Below, one piece after another: positions 5,927 through 8,767 of a stretch of 8,767 bases of DNA. The notes under the pieces were generated by a model. That model was not told the origin of the DNA. It saw nothing but the letters and a program-made list of their open reading frames with translations, and did not search any database. Position numbers and translations under genes: made by a program. Within the stretch, counting starts at the first letter, position 1. Each line of letters starts with the position of its first letter. Source of the stretch: Phycisphaerae bacterium (GTDB taxonomy: Bacteria; Planctomycetota; Phycisphaerae; UBA1845; Fen-1342); contig JALHOX010000185.1 of the NCBI GenBank assembly GCA_022842805.1, positions 1 through 8,767 of the forward strand. Reading direction: 5' to 3'.

Positions 5927-6878
5927 TCAGCGCCAGGTCGCCGCGCTCCGGCCATCGATGATCTGCACCCGATTGTTGCCCGAGTCGACCACCCAGACCT
6001 GATCGCGCGAATCCACCGCGACCGCCCAGGGATATGCTAGCTCGCCCACCTCACGGCCCCCCCTGCCCCAGCAGCCGCGCGATTCGCCGTCCTGCGCAAA
6101 TCGCTGGACGCGGTTGTTGCCGTATTCCGCCACGACCAGCGAGCCGTCGGAGAGTTGGTCGATGCCGTATGGAAATCGCAGCTCGCCACGATCGCGCCCC
6201 ATCCGCCCAAAGCTCGCCAGCAGGCGACCGTCGCTGCTGAGCTTGCAAATACGGTGATTACGCGAGTCGCTCACCCACAACACCTGAGAGTCGGCGCGAT
6301 CGATATGAATGCCCTGCGGCCTTTGCAGCGGCGCGGCGGCGAGCTGCGCGGCGCCAAATGACTCGTCGACTTCGCCGGCGGCACTGAAATGGGTAATTCG
6401 ATCGTTGCCGCCATATTCGCCGACGAAGAGATCACCATCCGCGCCGACTTCGACATCGGTCGGAAGACGAAACCTGCCTGCCTCATCGCCGAAGCCGCCA
6501 AACTCACGCAGCAGCTCGCCGCTGGGCGAGTAGACCAGCACGCGCGAATAATGCGTATCAGCGACAAAGACGTTTCCAACGCGATCCACGCCGAGGCCGG
6601 TTGGTTTCCCCGCGTCGATCATCGGCGTGCGCCAACTCGTGATCCACTCGCCGGCCGCATCGAATGCCTGAATGCGTCCGGTCTTGTCGACGATGTAGGC
6701 GTGATCCCGATGATCGATCGCGATGGCGCGCGGATAGCTGAACTCGCGCGGACCGTAGCCCATTCGCCCCAGCACCCGCAGCGGCTCGACCCCCGCCTCT
6801 TCCGCCGGCCGCCCGCAACCGGCGATCAGCACGAACGCGAACGCCGCGGAGAGCCGCGCGCGCCACGATGCGGCGCAC
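5927..6878 (-). CDS. NHL-repeat beta-propeller lipoprotein (start region frame-disrupted)
   Basis: The mature part, from the lipobox Cys (codon plus 6815-6817) to the stop, is 296 residues and consists of about six NHL repeats (one per propeller blade), marked by FSYPRAIAID, GKPTGLGVD, FRLPTDVEV, LQRPQGIHID, LRFPYGIDQ and LAYPWAVAVD, each followed by a xVxDxxNxRV-type strand. NHL propellers are usually binding scaffolds with no fixed enzymatic role. The Cys lies in AFVLIAGC/GR, so the protein should be a lipoprotein. No ATG, GTG or TTG in this frame gives a sensible signal peptide: the upstream in-frame start at 7207 would overlap the thioredoxin-like gene by about 290 bases. A GTG at 6878 encodes MRRIVARA in another frame, and one extra GC unit in the tract at 6854-6863 would join it to LSAAFAFVLIAGC. 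I therefore give 6878 as the probable original start; an in-frame CTG at 6880 is the alternative. It follows the thioredoxin-like gene by about 37 bases and ends at a terminator. Confidence 0.75.
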
Positions 6879-6886
6879 AGCGCCGC
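6870..6886. repeat. 7-bp hairpin covering the probable NHL start codon
   Basis: GCGGCGC (6870-6876) and GCGCCGC (6880-6886) pair perfectly around three bases. The candidate GTG start (6876-6878) lies in the loop and upper stem, so the structure could limit initiation unless ribosomes arrive from the upstream thioredoxin-like gene. That coupling is inference. Confidence 0.35.
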
Positions 6887-6915
6887 TCTGCGGCCGCGCC
6901 GCGCTTCGACTCCCG

Positions 6916-7395
6916 CTACTTCTTGCTCATCTCCGCGGGGCCGCTTGACTGCGACGCCGGCGCCGCCGTCCCCTTCGCTTTGGCGGCCTGCACGGCGTTC
7001 AAAAGCTGCTCGGCGCTGACCGCGCCCTGGACCTTTTCCAAGAGCTGAGAATCCTGCCCCACCACTGCGCAGCCGGGAATCTCGCTGATGCCCCAGCGTT
7101 CGGCGAGCGCCTTGTCCCAGAGCAGATCGAGCGGAACGCAAACCAGCGGCTCCAATGCCTGCAAGACGGGCGGCTGCTTCAGCACCTTGTCCTCGAACTC
7201 GGTACACGCGACCGAGGCCCAGTTACGGAAGTATACGAAAGTCAGCTTCTTCTCCCGCAACGCGCGCGCGTGAACATCGTCGTAGGGCCGCAAATCCCAC
7301 TTCACGCCCGGCTGGCACCCGCACGCGAGCAGTCCCAGCAGCAACGCGCCAAAGTTCAAACACGTCGTGGGTCTCGTCGATCGTTTGCCACTCAT
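6916..7395 (-). CDS. Thioredoxin-fold lipoprotein with SxxC in place of CxxC
   Basis: A 159-residue small lipoprotein. Residues 1-24 form a type II signal peptide (MSGKRSTR, hydrophobic core) with lipobox LLA/C25. A thioredoxin-like domain follows: a strand (LTFVYF), then NWASVACTEFE, which aligns with the W-CxxC-xEFE active site of DsbD C-terminal/thioredoxin_7-like domains. Here the first Cys is Ser61, the second is Cys64 and Trp is W59. The cis-proline is P107 in SEIPGC. Loss of the attacking Cys argues against ordinary disulfide exchange; the protein may bind partners or use one Cys only. The tail (about 135-159) is low-complexity Ala/Ser/Lys. I choose ATG 7395 because GGGAG (plus 7407-7411) lies 11 bases upstream; the ATG at 7413 would add six residues but has no ribosome binding site. 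It is the first gene of a two-gene unit with the NHL lipoprotein, suggesting they work together in the envelope. Confidence 0.85.
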   Translation of the reverse strand: MSGKRSTRPTTCLNFGALLLGLLACGCQPGVKWDLRPYDDVHARALREKKLTFVYFRNWASVACTEFEDKVLKQPPVLQALEPLVCVPLDLLWDKALAERWGISEIPGCAVVGQDSQLLEKVQGAVSAEQLLNAVQAAKAKGTAAPASQSSGPAEMSKK

Positions 7396-7413
7396 GCGAT
7401 TGTTCACTCCCAT

Positions 7414-7429
7414 CGTCGCGCTCGCGACG
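7414..7429. promoter_or_regulatory. CGTCGCG-CT-CGCGACG inverted repeat upstream of the thioredoxin-like gene
   Basis: Perfect 7-bp arms with two central bases make a 16-bp near-palindrome in the leader of the thioredoxin-like gene. It could be an operator. It shares the CGTCG half-site with the inverted repeats at 168-180 and 1395-1433. The rest of the gap to the acetyltransferase (7430-7613) is very GC-rich and contains further inverted repeats (GCGGCC-G-GGCCGC near 7563-7575, GTTAG/CTAAC at 7501-7521) and a direct repeat GCGCCCCGCG (7524-7533 and 7548-7557). I see no coding sequence or clear promoter in it. Confidence 0.35.
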
Positions 7430-7613
7430 CCAGGCCGTCGCGCAAGGCTCCGCCCTGCGCAAGCACGGCACTGGTACCAGACTTCGCCGCGCGCGTCGGC
7501 GTTAGTTCATGACAACCTAACGAGCGCCCCGCGGCGCGTCGAGAGGCGCGCCCCGCGCGGAGCGCGGCCGGGCCGCTCGTCCGCCGACCGCGCTTCGGTT
7601 AGCTTGACTTGAA

Positions 7614-8557
7614 ATGCCGGGAGCCAATCCTGCCGTCGAGTTCGTCGCCGCGAGCGATCGGCCGCGCGTGCTGCGGTTGATTCTTGCGCAGCGCGACGGC
7701 ACGCCCGCCGATGCGCGACAGATTCGACGCTTCGAAGCGATGCTGCACGAATCCGGCGCCGAGTGGCGAGCCACGGTGGCGCTCGAGAGCGGGCAGGTCC
7801 GCGGCGCGGCGCTGGTCTGCAGCCCGGCGATGCGGCGCTCGTCATGCTCGCGCCCGCAACCGCCGACCGCATCGAGCCCGCCGCGCAGGCCGCCGCCCTG
7901 ACGGGGGTGTGCGACGCCGCGATCGCCGCGGGCGCACGGCTCATGCAGGCCCTGCCCGCGCCCGATGATGCGGCGACGCTGGCGCTGATGGAGAATGCGG
8001 GCTTTGAGCGGCTGACGACGCTGCGCTATCTTGAGCGCGACGCCCGCTTTCCCTGGCTCGACGCGCCGCCGGCGAATGTGGGTACGTGGCTGACCTATTC
8101 CGACGAGAATCACGCGATCTTCGTCCGCGCGCTCGAAGATTCCTATCGAGAGAGTCTGGATTGCCCCGAGCTAAACCGCGCACGCGGGGCCGAGGATGCG
8201 CTGCGCACCCATCGCGCCGCCGGGCGCTTTGATCCGCTGCGTTGGAATGTTCTGCTGCGCGACGACGGACCGGCGGCGGTCTTGCTGCTCGCGGCGCTCA
8301 GCGACGGCAGCGCAGCCGAGATCACCTATCTGGGCGTCTGCCCCGCGCATCGCCGCAAAGGTCTGGGCGAAGTGTTGGTGCGACAGGCGCTTGCGCTGAC
8401 GCGGCGGGCCGGATTGGCGCGGCTGGTGCTGGCCGTCGACGCGCGCAATGCGCCGGCGAGCGCGCTGTATTCTCGCTGCGGATTCATGCAGTATGGCGAG
8501 CGCGTGGCGTGCTGCAGGTTTGTTGCACAGGAGCGCGGCAATCGCGCCAACGCGTGA
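7614..8557 (+). CDS. Tandem GNAT-family acetyltransferase, broken by an apparent 1-base deletion
   Basis: Two overlapping reading frames together make one protein. The first starts at ATG 7614 and encodes about 70 sensible residues (PAVEFVAASDRPRVLRLIL ... VRGAALVCS). It then loses sense and would stop at 7901. From 7826 the frame one base back continues PGDAALVMLAPATADRIE to the TGA at 8555-8557. Adding one C to the CCC at 7823-7825 gives a continuous chain of about 314 residues. The reconstructed protein has two GNAT folds: a degenerate N-terminal one (ending near MENAGFERL) and a C-terminal one with the acetyl-CoA loop R247-R248-K249-G250-L251-G252 and a closing ARNAPASALYSRCGF segment. 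Such enzymes move an acetyl group from acetyl-CoA to an amine; the substrate is unknown. Tandem GNAT layout also occurs in mycothiol synthase, but nothing here supports that role. No ribosome binding site is obvious before 7614. It is divergent from the thioredoxin-like gene. Confidence 0.8.
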
Positions 8558-8670
8558 CGCCCTGCGAACAGTCTGTGGACAACTCGTGATTTCGCGCAAA
8601 TTCCAAAACGGCAAAGGCTCGACACACGCGGAGTTACGCGCTTGTGAATCGAATCGACGCGCAGTTCTGA

Positions 8671-8699
8671 TTGGCGCATGTTCGCGCGCTCGCTAATAT
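8671..8699 (+). promoter_or_regulatory. Promoter candidate for a gene beyond the right edge
   Basis: TTGGCG (8671-8676) and TAATAT (8694-8699), each 4 of 6 to sigma-70 consensus, are spaced by exactly 17 bases on the plus strand in the most AT-rich part of the region after the acetyltransferase. No reading frame starts convincingly before the end of the window, so any gene it serves begins after 8767. The region 8558-8670 shows no terminator with a T-run and no gene. Confidence 0.3.
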
Positions 8700-8767
8700 T
8701 CGCCTCACAAATGTGTGCGGATAGTTCATCGTACGCGGCGTTCTGAAACACGAAACACAAACACGCT

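Noticed and set aside
6881..7207. Extension of the NHL frame to a GTG at 7207.
   Set aside because: It overlaps the thioredoxin-like gene almost entirely, and the translation is Arg/Gly/Ala-rich antiframe text; the lipobox shows the true N-terminus is near 6820-6880.
8574..8582. TGTGGACAA, one mismatch from a DnaA box (reverse complement TTGTCCACA).
   Set aside because: A single isolated near-match with no cluster and no origin genes nearby; expected by chance.
8326..8760. Minus-strand open frame over the end of the acetyltransferase and the right-edge intergenic region.
   Set aside because: It overlaps the strongly supported GNAT domain on the other strand, and its translation is Arg/Ala/Ser-rich with no recognisable motif.

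Overview
The window looks like a piece of a Planctomycetota chromosome, most likely class Phycisphaerae. The signs are the high GC content, a pseudopilin-like protein with an A/FTLIE cleavage site and a C-terminal NxxxxxYxxDGSV-type motif, a PEP-CTERM protein ending in a hydrophobic stretch plus Arg-Arg-Arg, a secreted protein with a two-loop dockerin-like C-terminus, and strong GGAGG ribosome binding sites. This placement rests on family knowledge and was not checked by any search.

Six genes lie on the minus strand, plus the first 25 codons of a seventh at the left edge. One gene lies on the plus strand at the right. Read in the minus direction (right to left), the order is: a thioredoxin-fold lipoprotein with a degenerate active site (7395-6916); an NHL-repeat beta-propeller lipoprotein whose start is disrupted (about 6878-5927), closed by an intrinsic terminator; a PEP-CTERM propeller-like surface protein (5649-4576) with its own promoter candidate and a clear terminator; a pseudopilin-like protein (4435-3467); a 651-residue secreted protein with a dockerin-like tail (3417-1462); a GntR-HTH/LacI-ligand-domain transcription regulator (1364-231); and the start of another secreted protein (76 to beyond base 1). 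On the plus strand, 7614-8557 is a tandem GNAT acetyltransferase broken by one apparent missing base.

Functionally, most of the window is a cell-envelope module. Three different beta-propeller or propeller-like extracytoplasmic proteins use three different C- or N-terminal tags (dockerin-like, PEP-CTERM, lipobox). A pseudopilin-like protein sits immediately upstream of the dockerin-like gene, and a sugar-type (LacI ligand fold) regulator follows. A plausible reading is a regulated set of surface proteins tied to binding or sensing a carbohydrate or similar ligand, but no enzyme, transporter, exosortase or cohesin is encoded here, so this is inference.

No phage, CRISPR, transposon, rRNA or convincing tRNA was found, and I do not see a defence system. 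The most useful leads are two apparent frame disruptions (acetyltransferase and NHL lipoprotein), the paralogous propellers with swapped anchors, the SxxC thioredoxin-like lipoprotein next to an NHL protein, and several leader-region hairpins and inverted repeats with CGTCG half-sites.
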